Below the pieces are notes generated by a model that worked only from the letters and a program-made list of their open reading frames with translations, was not told where the DNA came from and did not search any database. Positions 44,816 through 58,200 of a DNA stretch of 64,000 nucleotides are shown here, piece after piece. The DNA is from Spongilla lacustris (lineage: Eukaryota; Porifera; Demospongiae; Spongillida; Spongillidae), in assembly GCA_949361645.1 (NCBI GenBank), contig OX442422.1, positions 6,447,642 to 6,511,641 on the forward strand. Direction: 5' to 3'. Position numbers and translations under genes: made by a program. Numbering within the stretch: position 1 is the first letter of the stretch; each line of letters starts with the position of its first letter.

Positions 44816-45332
44816 ATACCGGGTGTCCACGAAAGAACGCAATGCTTTTGAACGGGAATAACTTTTGATAGGAGTATGAAAAAAATCTAATATTTAGAAA
44901 CTAACAACTTGAGGTTAGGCAAATGTGTTTACATTATTTTATTTACAAGTTATTAACGATGCTTAATTAACTTTAATAAACACAACAAATTAACAACTTT
45001 AAAAGTGAAACCATGTTTAGACACACGTTTCGAAGCCAAAAGCAAAATGATCATATTTTTATCACCTTTTAAACTGAAAGTGAGAGGCAACAACTATTTC
45101 ACCACGGTTACGCATGCGCACTTGTTACACTTCATTACATACGCAGGTCCCGTTCCGAGACTAGTGACGCAACCATTAACGGACCATATTGCTCCACCCC
45201 CTTCAACTTGCACATTATCACGTGCCACTGAGCCCCACCCCCTCGAATTGCTTAATTTTTAATTGTTTTTTTATTATTTAGTCTTATAAAGATCTAAGCT
45301 ATCCTTGTGAAATCATAGATACTACCGTACCT

Positions 45333-45656
45333 GTGGCTGCCGTATTACTACCTCTTCCTAAAAGAAAACATACACCCGCCGTAGGTCATTCATACGGGCG
45401 GTGCGCACCAATTAGCGTTCTTGCTACGTGTTGTGGACGAGATCGAGATTCATTGTCATTCGCCTTACGTAGTACAAAACCACACTGGAGGGTGTCTTCG
45501 ATGCAAATGGTTGGTGAGTTAAAGGCACGAACGACTGGGTGCCTATTGGCATACAATGTACGCACGGCCTACGGGTACACGCACACATTGGTGCAGTCCA
45601 TGCATCAAGCAAACTATACATCCTTTCAGCTAGCTCTAACTGGTATATGCCCGTAA
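45333..45656 (+). other. 107-codon open frame in the left arm
   Basis: The predicted peptide (MAAVLLPLPKRKHTPAVGHS…, ending ALTGICP) is identical to the one on the opposite strand in the right arm (58,152-58,475). Identity follows from the near-identity of the arms and is not by itself evidence of coding. The peptide has no recognised domain. An overlapping antisense frame is also open. Confidence 0.25.
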
Positions 45657-45762
45657 CACTAGAGAAGCCGCGTGTATACTGCCTATAGCACCTACTAATA
45701 TTGAAGCCTAAGGCTTCCCTAGCAAAAAATCCTGTAATAAGAATTATAATGAGTTAAGAATA

Positions 45763-46075
45763 TGCAAGAAATTGGGACCAAGATCTTATTAGGAATCCCA
45801 TAAGATCTGATAAGAATCTTATAAGTTTCTTAATCGAATCTTGAAGGGTCTCTTAAAGGAACTTGTAGGATTCTTACAAGATCCTTTTAGTTATTCCTAT
45901 ATAGGAATCTTATAAGATACAAGAAATTGGGACCAAGATCTTATTAGGAATCCCGTAGGATCTTGGAGGTTTTACTTTCAGGATCCTGAGATGAATTCCT
46001 GTAAAGGAATCCTAAAAGATGCAAGAAATTTAGGACCAAGATCTTGATAGGAATCCTGGAAGTAATTAATCTTGT
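45763..46075. repeat. Direct repeats of a ggaccaagatctt motif
   Basis: gcaagaaattgggaccaaga or close variants followed by tctt(a/g)…taggaatcc recur at about 45,763, 45,918 and 46,020. The intervening sequence is rich in cttataag and aggatcct palindromes. Confidence 0.7.
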
Positions 46076-46435
46076 AAGTTCATTTGTACAAAACAACAAA
46101 AATTACACATACAAAAATAATACATGCATTCCAATGTTACATATATAGTTAATTTCTTTATTGTGTTCAGGCATTTTTGATTGCAGCTGGCATCACTTTG
46201 ACTTCCCTTGGAAGCAATTGTGCCCTTCCAAATTTCACTTCTATGCATTCTTGAAATGAAAAAAATTCCAATGCTTTACATTGAACAGGTGATGCACAAA
46301 TTCATCATATTTATCAAATTTGCCTGCTTATTCAGCTCTTATCCCTTTCCTCCATTCTCCCTTCCTCTGTCACATTTCCCATAGTATCTCAAACACACAT
46401 CCTTAATAATATTCTTACTGTCCTGATGTCTACAT

Positions 46436-47090
46436 GCAAACGCAAGGTACACACACCATGCACACACAAGGTACACACACCATGCACACACAAGGTACAC
46501 ACACCATGCACACACAAAGTACACACACCATGCACACACACCATGCACACGCAAGGTACACACACCATGCACACGCAAGGTACACACACCATGCACACGC
46601 AAGGTACACACACCATGCACACGCAAGGTACACACACCATGCACACGCAAGGTACATACACCATGCACACACAAGGTACACACACCATGCACACACAAGG
46701 TACACACACCATGCACACACAAGGTACACACACCATGCACACACAAGGTACACACACCATGCACACACAAGGTACACACACCATGCACACACAAGGTACA
46801 CACACCATGCACACACAAGGTACACACACCATGCACACACAAGGTACACACACCATGCACACACAAGGTACACACACCATGCACACACAAGGTACACACA
46901 CCATGCACACACAAGGTACACACACCATGCACACACAAGGTACACACACCATGCACACACAAGGTACATGCAAGGTACACACACCATGCACATACGCAAA
47001 GTACACACCATGCACACGCAAGGTACATACACAGTGCACACGAAAGGTACACACACCATGCACACGCAAGATTCACACACAAAGGTGGTA
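46436..47090. repeat. 24-bp minisatellite, about 27 copies
   Basis: The unit is cacacaccatgcacacacaa plus ggta (24 bp), with cgcaaggta variants at both edges. As 24 is a multiple of three, frames of 223-258 codons stay open on both strands; these are artefacts. Confidence 0.93.
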
Positions 47091-47110
47091 CACATGAATA
47101 CACACTTCTG

Positions 47111-47590
47111 CACAATCCGCGTGGTCAACATGATTGTCTAACACATTCCAACTCCAAAGTACTTACTTTATAATAAAACGACTACAGTTTGCATCTTTCC
47201 TCTTTACAGCGTCCATGTCAACGAGAGCGTCCGTATGGAACATCTTCATCAAGCGCTAGTTGACTTTTGTACATTGTAAAAACGATCGGTTGGGTATTTG
47301 CGCATAGCTTACCACTGGTGTACAGCTGCGCCGGATTTTCCCCACTTCCTTTGGTGGCTCTAATAAGAATCATCAGTTCAGGATCCGTAGTGTGGCAAAA
47401 AGAAAACAAATACAATCCGCGTGGACAACAAGCTTGTCTAACACTTAGTCCGTCCGACTCCCAAGGACTTACTTTATAATAAAAACGACCAGTTTCCATC
47501 TTTCCGCTTGATAGCGTCCATGCTTACCACAGCGTCTGTAACGAACGTATTGCTAGTTGCCATTTCTACATCCTACAAACGATCGGTTGG
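47111..47590. repeat. Two direct copies of a 180-bp sequence
   Basis: 47,111-47,291 and 47,413-47,590 share acaatccgcgtgg(t/a)caaca, acttactttataataaaa(a)cgac and aaacgatcggttgg in order, with moderate divergence. Confidence 0.75.
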
Positions 47591-47799
47591 CATGAACTCA
47601 CTGCCGTGTAACGTATCCCCTGATGATACCTAGAGTACTCTTATATCCATGAGATCGACCCACTTAAAAAGGTGTCACGCGATGTAAATAGTCACCTGAT
47701 ATATAGCTAAAAATAGACTCAAAAAAAGTCATTCAATATCCACTAAATCCTACAGTGTCTAAGTTCTATTCCAGTTTTGTTCTTATGAGAAATCTTGGT

Positions 47800-49385
47800 T
47801 CATACAAGAATCTTAAAATGTGTATTTTTTATAAGAAATATTACAAGACTCTAAAAAGAATCCTGCAGCGTCTATTCTTATAAGATTCCTGTTTTGTTCT
47901 TATAAGAAATATTGCAAGACTCTTACAAGAATCCTGCAGTGTCTATTCTTATAAGATTCCTGTTCTGTTCTTATAAGAAATATTACAAGACTCTTCTCTT
48001 ACAAGAATCCTGAAGCGTCTATTCTTATAAGATTCCTGTTCTGTTCTTATAAGAAATATTATACAAGACTCTTACAAGAATCCTGCAGCGTCTATTCTTA
48101 TAAGATTCCTGTTCTGTTCTTATAAGAAATATTGCAAGACTCTTACAAGAATCCTGCAGCGTCTATTCTTATAAGATTCCTGTTCTGTTCTTGTAAGAAA
48201 TATTCCAAGACTCTTACAAGAATCCTGTTCTGTTCTTATAAGAAATATTCCAAGACTCTTACAAGAATTAATCCTGCAGCGTCTATTCTTATAAGATTCC
48301 TGTTCTGTTCTTATAAGAAATATTATACAAGACTCTTACAAGAATCCTGCAGCGTCTATTCTTATAAGATTCCTGTTCTGTTCTTATAAGAAATATTGCA
48401 AGACTCTTACAAGAATCCTGCAGCGTCTATTCTTATAAGGTTCCTGTTCTGTTCTTATAAGAAATATTGCAAGACTCTTACAAGAATCCTGAAGCGTCTA
48501 TTCTTATAAGATTCCTGTTCTGCACTTATAAGAAATATTCCAAGACTCTTACAAGAATCCTGCAGCGTCTATTCTTATAAGATTCCTGTTCTATTCTTAT
48601 AAGAAATATTACAAGACTCTTACAAGAATCCTGCAGCGTCTATTCTTATAAGATTCCTGTTCTGTTCTTATAAGAAATATTGCAAGACTCTTACAAGAAT
48701 CCTGCAGCGTCTATTCTTATAAGATTCCTGTTCTGTTCTTATAAGAAATATTGCAAGACTCTTACAAGAATCCTGCATGAAGCGTCTATTCTTATAAGAT
48801 TCCTGTTCTGTTCTTATAAGAAATATTCCAAGACTCTTACAAGAATCCTGCAGCGTCTATTCTTATAAGATTCCTGTTCTGTTCTTATAAGAAATATTGC
48901 AAGACTCTTACAAGAATCCTGAAGCGTCTATTCTTATAAGATTCCTGTTCTGTTCTTATAAGAAGTATTACAAGACTCTTACAAGAATCCTGAAGCGTCT
49001 ATTCTTATAAGATTCCTGTTCTGTTCTTATAAGAAATATTGCAAGACTCTTACAAGAATCCTGCAGCGTCTATTCTTATAAGATTCCTGTTCTGTTCTTA
49101 TAAGAAATATTTCAAGACTCTTACAAGAATCCTGCAGCGTCTATTCTTATAAGATTCCTGTTCTGTTCTTATAAGAAATATTACAAGACTCTTACAAGAA
49201 TCCTGCAGCGTCTATTCTTATAAGATTCCTGTTCTGTTCTTATAAGAAATATTCCAAGACTCTTACAAGAATCCTGCAGCGTCTATTCTTATAAGATTCC
49301 TGTTCTGTTCTTATAAGAAATATTGCAAGACTCTTACAAGAATCCTGCAGCGTCTATTCTTATAAGATTCCTGTTTGTTCTTAGG
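47800..49385. repeat. 71-bp minisatellite, about 22 copies
   Basis: cagcgtctattcttataaga recurs every 71 bp (49,206 and 49,277, for example). The unit contains two inverted cttataag segments, so single strands can fold. Several copies have short insertions or deletions near 48,230-48,280 and 48,780. Confidence 0.92.
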
Positions 49386-51189
49386 TAATTCTTACACGTT
49401 CCTATACGTTTCTTGTAGGAATCTTGTAGGAATCTTATAGGGCTTTAGGATCTTACGACGCTTACAGTTTCTTACCCTTTTTCTTATAAGAAATGAAGTT
49501 CTTATAAGATTCTTACTAATTCTTGATAAGATCTTATAGGTTTTTTTGCTAGGGTTAATTCTTAGTGTGCTGTTTAGTTACCGATGTGTGTGTGTGTGAA
49601 AAAAAGTGCCGAACTGTTTGAGCATTCTTTTCAACAGTATTCAATGTCATAGGACTGTAGATATGGCTCTCAACTGGTGTGTATGTGTATTTGTGAGTCA
49701 TGGTGACTTCTGTTCAAATCTGTGATGTGTGCTAAGACTAAGTCTAATCAGTTTTAAAACCAACGTTGTACATTAAGAAAGAGAGTGAGCAGTTTCACCG
49801 ACATCAGGATGCCTCTTTAGCGCTTACAACTGGGCATGACTTGTAAAATAATACCACCTAATTCTCAGATCTAAATGTAATGTTGAGATGATCTTCAAGT
49901 GTCAGTGAATTCTGACTTGGTTGTTTCATGCAAATTTATACCGTTTGTTAAAAAAAATTGGTGTTGTAGGTGGTGGTTGAGTATCTTTGATAAACATTCA
50001 CATACTTCCTGTTAGAGCTTAGTATTTTAATACTAGTCATTTGCGTGTTTCCAAAGTATTATTCTCATGCAATGGAAGCAATCTGCTTATATGCCTGTTT
50101 GTCACTAAAGAGCGTGTCACTTTGTCATGGAAGGATGAGCCAATAACTTCACTCACAAAATATAGCTGTTAAAAACCCATGTTTAGTACTTTTGTTACTT
50201 TCTACTGTGTGGTTGTCCAATCCAAAATACTCACCCAGTAAGGTTACCCTACCCATCACCTAAATACTGATGCAACACTGGAAAATACCTAGTAACCTGA
50301 TTAAACCTTCAGGCTACCAAATATGTTTTACCCATCACATTCTCGCAGCAACAGGGCAATACATTTTATATTCACACCAGCTAGTAACCTCTCTTCCAGC
50401 AGTTGTTTGAACAAATACAATATTTATCCTCCAGTGATACTCGAGGCTTTTGAACCAACATACACATCACATACTAACAACCTAAATACGTAATACTTTG
50501 CCATGGTTTGAATGTAATTGATCATAATCCCACTTAAATGTACACTCTTACTAGTGCCTTAAAAGAACAAACCCACTTCATACATGCATGCATGCAGCTA
50601 CGCAAATTTACATGCCATATCAAAACACCTACCATATTGTCACACCCCACCCAGATATCAAATAATTTCTGAATAACCATAACATTACATCCTAACACAC
50701 ACACTCAAACACAAAAACACAAACAACACACACCCATGCACCCACACATCACACAAATGCGTACACATACACATACATACATACACACACAAACAACACA
50801 CACAATCACACACACACAATCACACACACAAACACACAAACAATGGATACTCCAAAAACTCAAGGCTTTCGAACCAACACACACATCACATACCAACAAC
50901 CTAAATGTAATACTTTGTCATAATTTGAATGTAATTGATTATAATCCCATTCCTGACTTAAACGTACACTCTTACTAGTGTCTGATGCAGTGTCTTAAGA
51001 ATGAACCCACTTGATATGCATGCAGCTACGCAAATTCACACGCCATATAAATCATCTCAAAACACCTACCACAATGTCACACCCCATGCAATAAAATATT
51101 CTGAATAACCTTGAAATGTTACATCCTTACACACACATACACACACAAACACATACACACACACACACATACACGCAAACACGCTGTGG

Positions 51190-53900
51190 CTCCAGTTACC
51201 ATCATGTTACAAGGGGTGCTTGCCAGAGGGTTAAATGCTCTACATTTGTGTATGTATAGTGGATTTAGTACAAGGGCTTCATTGCTAATAAACAGTCCAT
51301 GGCATACTTTCTAACCACAAGCTGGCCTTGCAAAGCATTTCTTCTATGTTATTGTGTTAGGAAACTGACTTCCTTATCACAAACCACGCAGCAAATTTTC
51401 TGCCATGGAAAATATTTTTATACGAAACCATCAATGGTGTGACATCGCATAACAATAGGATTAAATTATATTTCTTTATTACATGCAAGTATGATGTGAC
51501 AGTGCACTACATGAGTGTACTACAGATTTACATATTATAAACAACGTACAATGTCTATAGCATACTGTCCTCCCCCTCGGAACACTACTTTATTATGCAT
51601 GGTCCCTTGTGAGAGATGTTGTTTAAAGTGCAAAGTGTGCTCATTACAAAAGTTTTGTAGGAGCACGATTTGGCTGTTTTATAAAAGCATTATTTTGACT
51701 AAGGGCTAATATTGGGACTGTGTTACATTTTCCGCTGTGGGGATGCAAAATAGTGTTTGTCGTATTTGTTAAAGCCTAGCTGGAGTATTTGTTCAGATGA
51801 GTGGATTGCCAGATATGATGTTCCTAGTTAAGACTCTGACTGATACGCATTCGTTGTGATTTTTCAATGACTGTTGGGGGATAAAAACTTAGTGGCATTG
51901 CACCGAACATCTACACATTTTTGACGAACATGAAGGACCCTGAATTTTTTTATAAATGCATGTAACATTTACATACAAAGATTGGGAAATTACATGTTGC
52001 CCTGTTATTGTGAGGAAATTTTTTAAAGAACGCATTGCTGGAAAGGTACTTGCTGAATAACTTGTGGTATGTACACATGACACTGTAATGAGTACAGGAT
52101 GTCCCAAAACATAGCTTTATTTTACACTATGATTGTGGTGTTGCCCTGTTGTTGTCGGTTATTATTAACATACAACTATAATTAAAGTACTTGTCCCTCC
52201 CTGATCATGAAAGTGTGTGAATTTCAGGCTTTTACTTGTGTTTTGCATTCCCTAATTGTTTGTGCACAGCTGTCTATATAGCTACGGTGATAAATTGGAA
52301 TGATATTGGCGTTGTAAACCTTTAAATATTAAGTTTGGTGTTAGATATTGTCCTGTTGTATGTCAGTGCCATGGGTGATTGGATTACTATGGAAAGCATA
52401 ACAAGAGATTTTTATAGATGAACTTTGGTGTAGCCTTGTGGTTTGTGAAATTGCGAAGGCCAGTTGTTTATTTGGGAGTCTGTTGGTGTAATGGTATTGT
52501 GCGTCAGTGCTAATTCTTGGTAAAACTATTGAGGTTTTGCAAGATGTGGTTATAACACACATTATGCTGCTTGGCACATGAATTTTTGTACAGGCAAATT
52601 GTATGCCATTTTAATACTTGCACATGATGGGAAATTTACTGTACATTAGTTGTTATGGAAAACCAAAATTGTCTTGCTTGTGGGTTACAAACCCCACTAC
52701 ACCAGACACCTGTAAGAATAAGCATGTGAGTCCACATTGGAATATGTAAATTTTCTGGACTGCCGTCATTTGGCTTGAGAATGTGGTAGGGGTTACATTT
52801 GTTGGGTTTTGAAAAGTATGTTAGTTCTTTTGAAAAGCCTTATGTAGATTTTTAGAAGGCACTTCATCTGACACCTTTAAAAGTATGTATGTGAGTCAAA
52901 AGTTGAAGGTTTGAAATGGAATTTAATATGGGTATAGACTGGATTGCCAGCCCTATCGTTATGTGAATTGTTCAGAAAGCCGTTTTAGTCGAATAAGGCC
53001 TTTACTTTTATTTCCTGAATCTATCATGTTAGTATAATTATTGTACAGAGTTAATCTAAATCAGAGTACAATGAGGATAAGATTGAAATTGACTTAAGTC
53101 TGAGAGGTCTATACTGTGAGGATATCATGGGAGTTTGTGTGCCTGACTACTTTTGAAACTGCTGAAAATGACATACAAATGTGTCTACCGGTATGAAATA
53201 AAATATGCATCTGACATGCATTAGCATATGAATTGCTTTAAGCACTCCTCCAGACCCCTGAGGCTGTACATGCGTGTTCAGGATCTCCCTGAAAGTGTGT
53301 AGAAATAGGATTCCTGTTGGGTTTTTTTGGCACTTCCTTTGTGATGAGATTGGTGTGGGATATAGATTTCGCTACATGGTTAGCATTTGTATACAAATGA
53401 CTGGTATTAGTCTTTTTGAAACCTATAGTGGGTAAAATAGGCAGTACATCTTGCACAGGAAGATTATAAAATTGACTACAGCTGCATAAAACTGAAGGTT
53501 ACACCTTTTCTTGTGTGAGATGTGATTGGTGATAACTTATAAAGCAATGCCATTTGATCAAACACCTCAAAGAGCACACAGTGTACATGTAGTTCCTGGC
53601 AGGAAAGTCATTTGATACTACCTACATATGAAGATCGGGGCTAAGGAGGTATGCCTTACTGCTGGGAAGAAGGGTTTTGTATGGGTTGTTTGAGAAAGCC
53701 AGCTGAATTATTATAATTAGCATTCACTAAGGGTGACTAGACATTCTGTCTGAATCATAATTAAGGCATTGTTGTACTGTTTATGAGTATGTATTGAGTC
53801 AAATAATCGATGAGCATATTTGTCCTTGGAGAAGAGTGCATGTAGAAGGAAGGGTTGGTATGTAGGCTGCGATTAAGGATCACTTTTAGAATGGATTTTT
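51190..53900. other. T/G-rich centre of the fold-back element, upstream of the transposase
   Basis: No recognisable protein. Phrases such as aagtatgtatgtgagtc, aataagcatgtgagtcc and gaaaagcc/gaaagcc recur at irregular intervals, which suggests a very diverged tandem repeat. Minus-strand frames of 70-78 codons here are not supported. Confidence 0.35.
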
Positions 53901-53909
53901 GTCTCCTAA

Positions 53910-54020
53910 CCAATGAAAATGCATGGATAGAAGTAGTTAACCAATAGGAAAGCAGGGATAGTTGTCCAATGCAAGTGCAGGGATTGTTATCCAATCAAAA
54001 TGTACCTAAAAAGTATAAAT
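53910..54020 (+). promoter_or_regulatory. CCAAT boxes and TATA box of the transposase
   Basis: Four CCAAT pentamers at 53,910, 53,941, 53,966 and 53,991, the last three exactly 25 bp apart, are followed by TATAAAT at 54,014-54,020, 42 bp upstream of the ATG at 54,062. The order and spacing fit a classical RNA polymerase II core promoter. Confidence 0.6.
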
Positions 54021-54061
54021 ACTGAAGATTAAGGGGGTATACATTTCCACTATGCTTGAAA

Positions 54062-55113
54062 ATGCCACGAGTACCAAGACTGTCAATTGAACAAAGAGTT
54101 GCCATTGTGAGGCTGTACTTTTCTAATGGAAAGAATGCCTATCTTACTGTAAGCTTGTTCCGGAGGGAGTACCCTAATTACAGGGGTGGTGTCCAAATTT
54201 GTGGAGCATGGCACAGTGCAGGATAGGCTGAAAACAAACTGTGGAAGAAAGAAAACTGTTCAGGTGCCAAGGAACGTTGGCATAATTGCGACAGACCCCA
54301 ACTATGAGCATAAGAAGACTCCATCTAGGGACAGGATTGAGACGATCTAGTGTACAGAAGATGCTTAGGAAGACCCTGAAGATGAAGGCCTATAGGCGGC
54401 CTCTAGTGCAGGCTCTATTGCCAGGTGACATTGACAAGAGAGTCAAGTGGGCAGAAGATTACCTTGAAGCAGCTGAGAGGGACTTCACCTACCCTGACTA
54501 CATCCTGTGGACGGATGAAGCAATCTTCCACGTGGATGGACATGTTAACAGGCATAATGCTGTCATATGGTCAGTCCAGAACCCACATGCTTTTATGGAA
54601 TGCAGCAATCAGAAGAAGGCTTGTGTGATGGTCTGGGCTGGGCTGATCAAAGACCATATCATTGGCCCCTTCTTCATCAATGGAAGTGTCACAGGGCAAG
54701 TGTACCTTCAGCTACTACAGCAGAGGGTGTGACCAGCCCTACAAGCTATCATGGGGGACGAGGAAGAGTTTGTTGTTTTCCAGCATGATGGAGCCTCAGC
54801 TCATTATGAAACCCGTGTTAGAGCCTGGTTGGATGGAAAGCTGGAGGACAGATGGATGGGCAGGGGGGGACCCATACCATGGCCAGCACAAAGTCCTGAT
54901 CTATCTCCATTGGACTTCTGGCTATGGGGCTACCTGAAAAACGAAGTGTATGCAAATGCAGTGACAACATTGGACGAGCTAAGACAGGCAATAACTGATG
55001 AGATGCAGGCCATTCCAGCCACTATGGTCCACAGTGCGACACTGGGGGTAGTGAGAAAGGCAGGATTGCTGCTCTCAATTGATGGGCTGCAGTTAGGATC
55101 ACGACATAATTGA
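54062..55113 (+). pseudogene. Tc1/mariner-superfamily transposase, broken
   Basis: Starts MPRVPRLSIEQRVAIVRLYF, a helix-turn-helix start typical of the superfamily. A one-base slip near 54,180 leads to VVSKFVEHGTVQDRLKTN; a second near 54,303 leads to MSIRRLHLGTGLRRSSVQKM. The catalytic core has WTDEAIF (first Asp), FQHDGASAHY (second Asp) and QSPDLSPLDFWLWGYL (third Asp in PLD). I count 41 residues between the last two Asp, a DD41D spacing. A TGA at 54,729 interrupts the core between the first and second Asp. The product is therefore inactive in this copy. It would cut and join the element's terminal repeats. Confidence 0.8.
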
Positions 55114-55299
55114 CATTACTAACCTCGATAACATTGTACATGTACCTGTTTCGTCTCATAATGTTATTATACTTCTCAGTGTGGTTGAATGCACACAGTA
55201 GTGCTGTATCATACCGCTAGAAAAATTCTGATAAACAGCTTGATTATTATGTTCAGTGAAATTGAAATACAGTGGACGGCTAGGAAATACAGCAATTTT

Positions 55300-58200
55300 G
55301 AATTTGTGTGTGTTTGTGTGTGTTTTTGTGTGTTGTTTGTGTGTGTGTTTGTGTTTTGGTGTGTTTGTGTGTGTGTTTGTGTGTTTGTGTGTGTTTGTAT
55401 GTGTGTGTATGTGTGTGTAAGGATGTAATGTTTTAAGGTTATTCAGAATAATTTTTATTTATTTCTGCATGGGTGTGACAATGTGGTAGAGATGATAAGC
55501 TATCGCGTAGCTGTATGCATGCATGTATCAAGTGGGTTTGTTCTTTTAAGACACTGCATCAGACACTAGTAAGAGTGTACATGTACATTAAAGTCAGGAA
55601 TGGGATTATAATCAATTACATTCAAACTATGGCAAAGTATTACATTTAGGTTGTTGGTATGTGATGTGTGTTGAGTATTTGGAGTATTCATTGTTTGTGT
55701 GTGTTTGTGTGTTTGTGTGTGTGTGTGTTTGTATGTGTGTGTATGTGTGTGTAAGGATGTAATGTTTTAAGGTTATTCAGAATAATTTTTAATTTATTTC
55801 TGCATGGGGTGTGACAATGTCATTAGCTATCGCGTAGCTGCATGCATGTATCAAGTGGGTTTGTTCTTTTAAGACACTGCATCGGACACTAGTAAGAGTG
55901 TACGTTAAAGTCAGGAATGGGATTATAAATCAATTACATGTGTGTTGGTTCGAAAGCCTTGAGTTTTTGGAGTATCCATTGTTTGTGTGTTTGTGTGTGT
56001 TTGTGTTTGTGTTTGTGTGTGTGTTTTTTGTGTGTGTGTTTGTATGTGTGTGTATGTGTGTGTAAGGATGTAATGTTTTAAGGTTATTCAGAATAAATTT
56101 TATTTATTTCTGCATGGGTGTGACAATGTGGTAGAGATGATAAGCTATCGCGTAGCTGCATGCATGTATCAAGTGGGTTTGTTCTTTTAAGACACTGCAT
56201 CAGACACTAGTAAGAGTGTACGTTAAAGTCAGGAATGGGATTACATTCAAACTATGGCAAAGTATACGCATTACATTTAGGTAGTTGGTATGTGTTAGAA
56301 AGCCTAGAGTTTTTGGAGTATCCATTGTTTGTGTGCGTGTTTGTGTGTTTGTATGCATGTGTTTGTATGTGTGTGTTTTATGTGTTTGTGTTTGTATTTG
56401 TGTATGCGTTTATGTGTGTGTGTGTTTATGTGTGGGTGCATGTGTGTTTGTGTGTTATGTGGTTGTGTGTATTTTTTATGTGTTTGTGTTTTTGTGTTTG
56501 TGCGTGTGCATGTGTGTGTAAGGATGTAATATTAGCTTATTCAATAATTATTTATAATAATTTAGATATCTGGGTGGGGTGTGACAATATGGTACATGTT
56601 TTGAAATGATTAATATGGCATGTGAATATGCGTAGCTGCAAGCATGCACACATGCATGTATCAAGTGGGTTCGTTTAAGTCAGTAATGTGATAATAACAA
56701 ACTATTGCAAAGTATTACATTTAGGTTGTTGGTATGTGATGCGTGTGTTGGTTCAAAAGCCTTGAGTTTTTGGAATATCCATTGTTTGTGTGTTTGTGTG
56801 TGTGATTGTGTGTGTGTGATTGTGTGTGTGTGATTGTGTGTGTTGTTTGTGTGTGTATGTATGTATGTGTATGTGTACGCATTTGTGTGATGTGTGGGTG
56901 CATGGGTGTGTGTTGTTTGTGTTTTTGTGTTTGAGTGTGTGTGTTAGGATGTAATGTTATGGTTATTCAGAAATTATTTGATAACCGGGTGGGGTGTGAC
57001 AATATGGTAAGTGTTTTGAGATGATAAATATGGCATGTGAATTTGCGTAGCTGCATGCATGCATGTATGAAGTGGGTTTGTTCTTTTAAGGCACTAGTAA
57101 GAGTGTACATTTAAGTGGGATTATGATCAATTACATTCAAACCATGGCAAAGTATTACGTATTTAGGTTGTTAGTATGTGATGTGTATGTTGGTTCAAAA
57201 GCCTCGAGTATCACTGGAGGATAAATATTGTATTTGTTCAAACAACTGCTGGAAGAGAGGTTACTAGCTGGTGTGAATATAAAATGTATTGCCCTGTTGC
57301 TGCGAGAATGTGATGGGTAAAACATATTTGGTAGCCTGAAGGTTTAATCAGGTTACTAGGTATTTTCCAGTGTTGCATCAGTATTTAGGTGATGGGTAGG
57401 GTAACCTTACTGGGTGAGTATTTTGGATTGGACAACCACACAGTAGAAAGTAACAAAAGTACTAAACATGGGTTTTTAACAGCTATATTTTGTGAGTGAA
57501 GTTATTGGCTCATCCTTCCATGACAAAGTGACACGCTCTTTAGTGACAAACAGGCATATAAGCAGATTGCTTCCATTGCATGAGAATAATACTTTGGAAA
57601 CACGCAAATGACTAGTATTAAAATACTAAGCTCTAACAGGAAGTATGTGAATGTTTATCAAAGATACTCAACCACCACCTACAACACCAATTTTTTTTAA
57701 CAAACGGTATAAATTTGCATGAAACAACCAAGTCAGAATTCACTGACACTTGAAGATCATCTCAACATTACATTTAGATCTGAGAATTAGGTGGTATTAT
57801 TTTACAAGTCATGCCCAGTTGTAAGCGCTAAAGAGGCATCCTGATGTCGGTGAAACTGCTCACTCTCTTTCTTAATGTACAACGTTGGTTTTAAAACTGA
57901 TTAGACTTAGTCTTAGCACACATCACAGATTTGAACAGAAGTCACCATGACTCACAAATACACATACACACCAGTTGAGAGCCATATCTACAGTCCTATG
58001 ACATTGAATACTGTTGAAAAGAATGCTCAAACAGTTCGGCACTTTTTTTCACACACACACACATTGGTAACTAAACAGCACACTAAGAATTAAGCCTTAG
58101 GCTTCAATATTAGTAGGTGCTATAGGCAGTATACACGCGGCTTCTCTAGTGTTACGGGCATATACCAGTTAGAGCTAGCTGAAAGGATGTATAGTTTGCT

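Larger units (their letters stand above)
45717..49554. mobile_element. 3.8-kb piggyBac-like non-autonomous insertion full of minisatellites
   Basis: The ends are inverted: ccctagcaaaaaatcctgta at 45,717 and its near complement ending ttttttgctaggg at 49,554. The CCC-TAG start resembles piggyBac termini, and TTAA follows the right end (49,555-49,558). The undisturbed site in the right arm reads aggcttaattctt, so the target was TTAA; the left duplication has only TT left. The interior has no transposase. It holds three copies of a 40-bp motif, a 24-bp array, a 180-bp direct duplication and a 71-bp array. Confidence 0.75.
44821..51180 (+). repeat. Left arm of the fold-back element
   Basis: Consists of 44,821-45,716, the later insertion, and 49,555-51,180. 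Two copies of the approximately 300-bp internal unit (about 50,440-50,710 and 50,850-51,135) carry aacaacctaaat…gtaatactttg, gtacactcttactagtg and atgcatgcagctacgcaaat. Confidence 0.8.

Noticed and set aside
46339..47141. Open frames of 223-258 codons on both strands
   Set aside because: They are read through a 24-bp tandem array whose length is a multiple of three; the same sequence is open in several frames at once.
54166..54185. A 35-base intron (gtaagc…ttacag) in the mariner-type transposase
   Set aside because: Removing it would delete conserved helix-turn-helix sequence and would not restore the reading frame, so a simple one-base frameshift fits better.
55189..56609. Cys/Val-rich open frames
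   Set aside because: They run through TG-rich tracts in the fold-back arm and have no other protein character.
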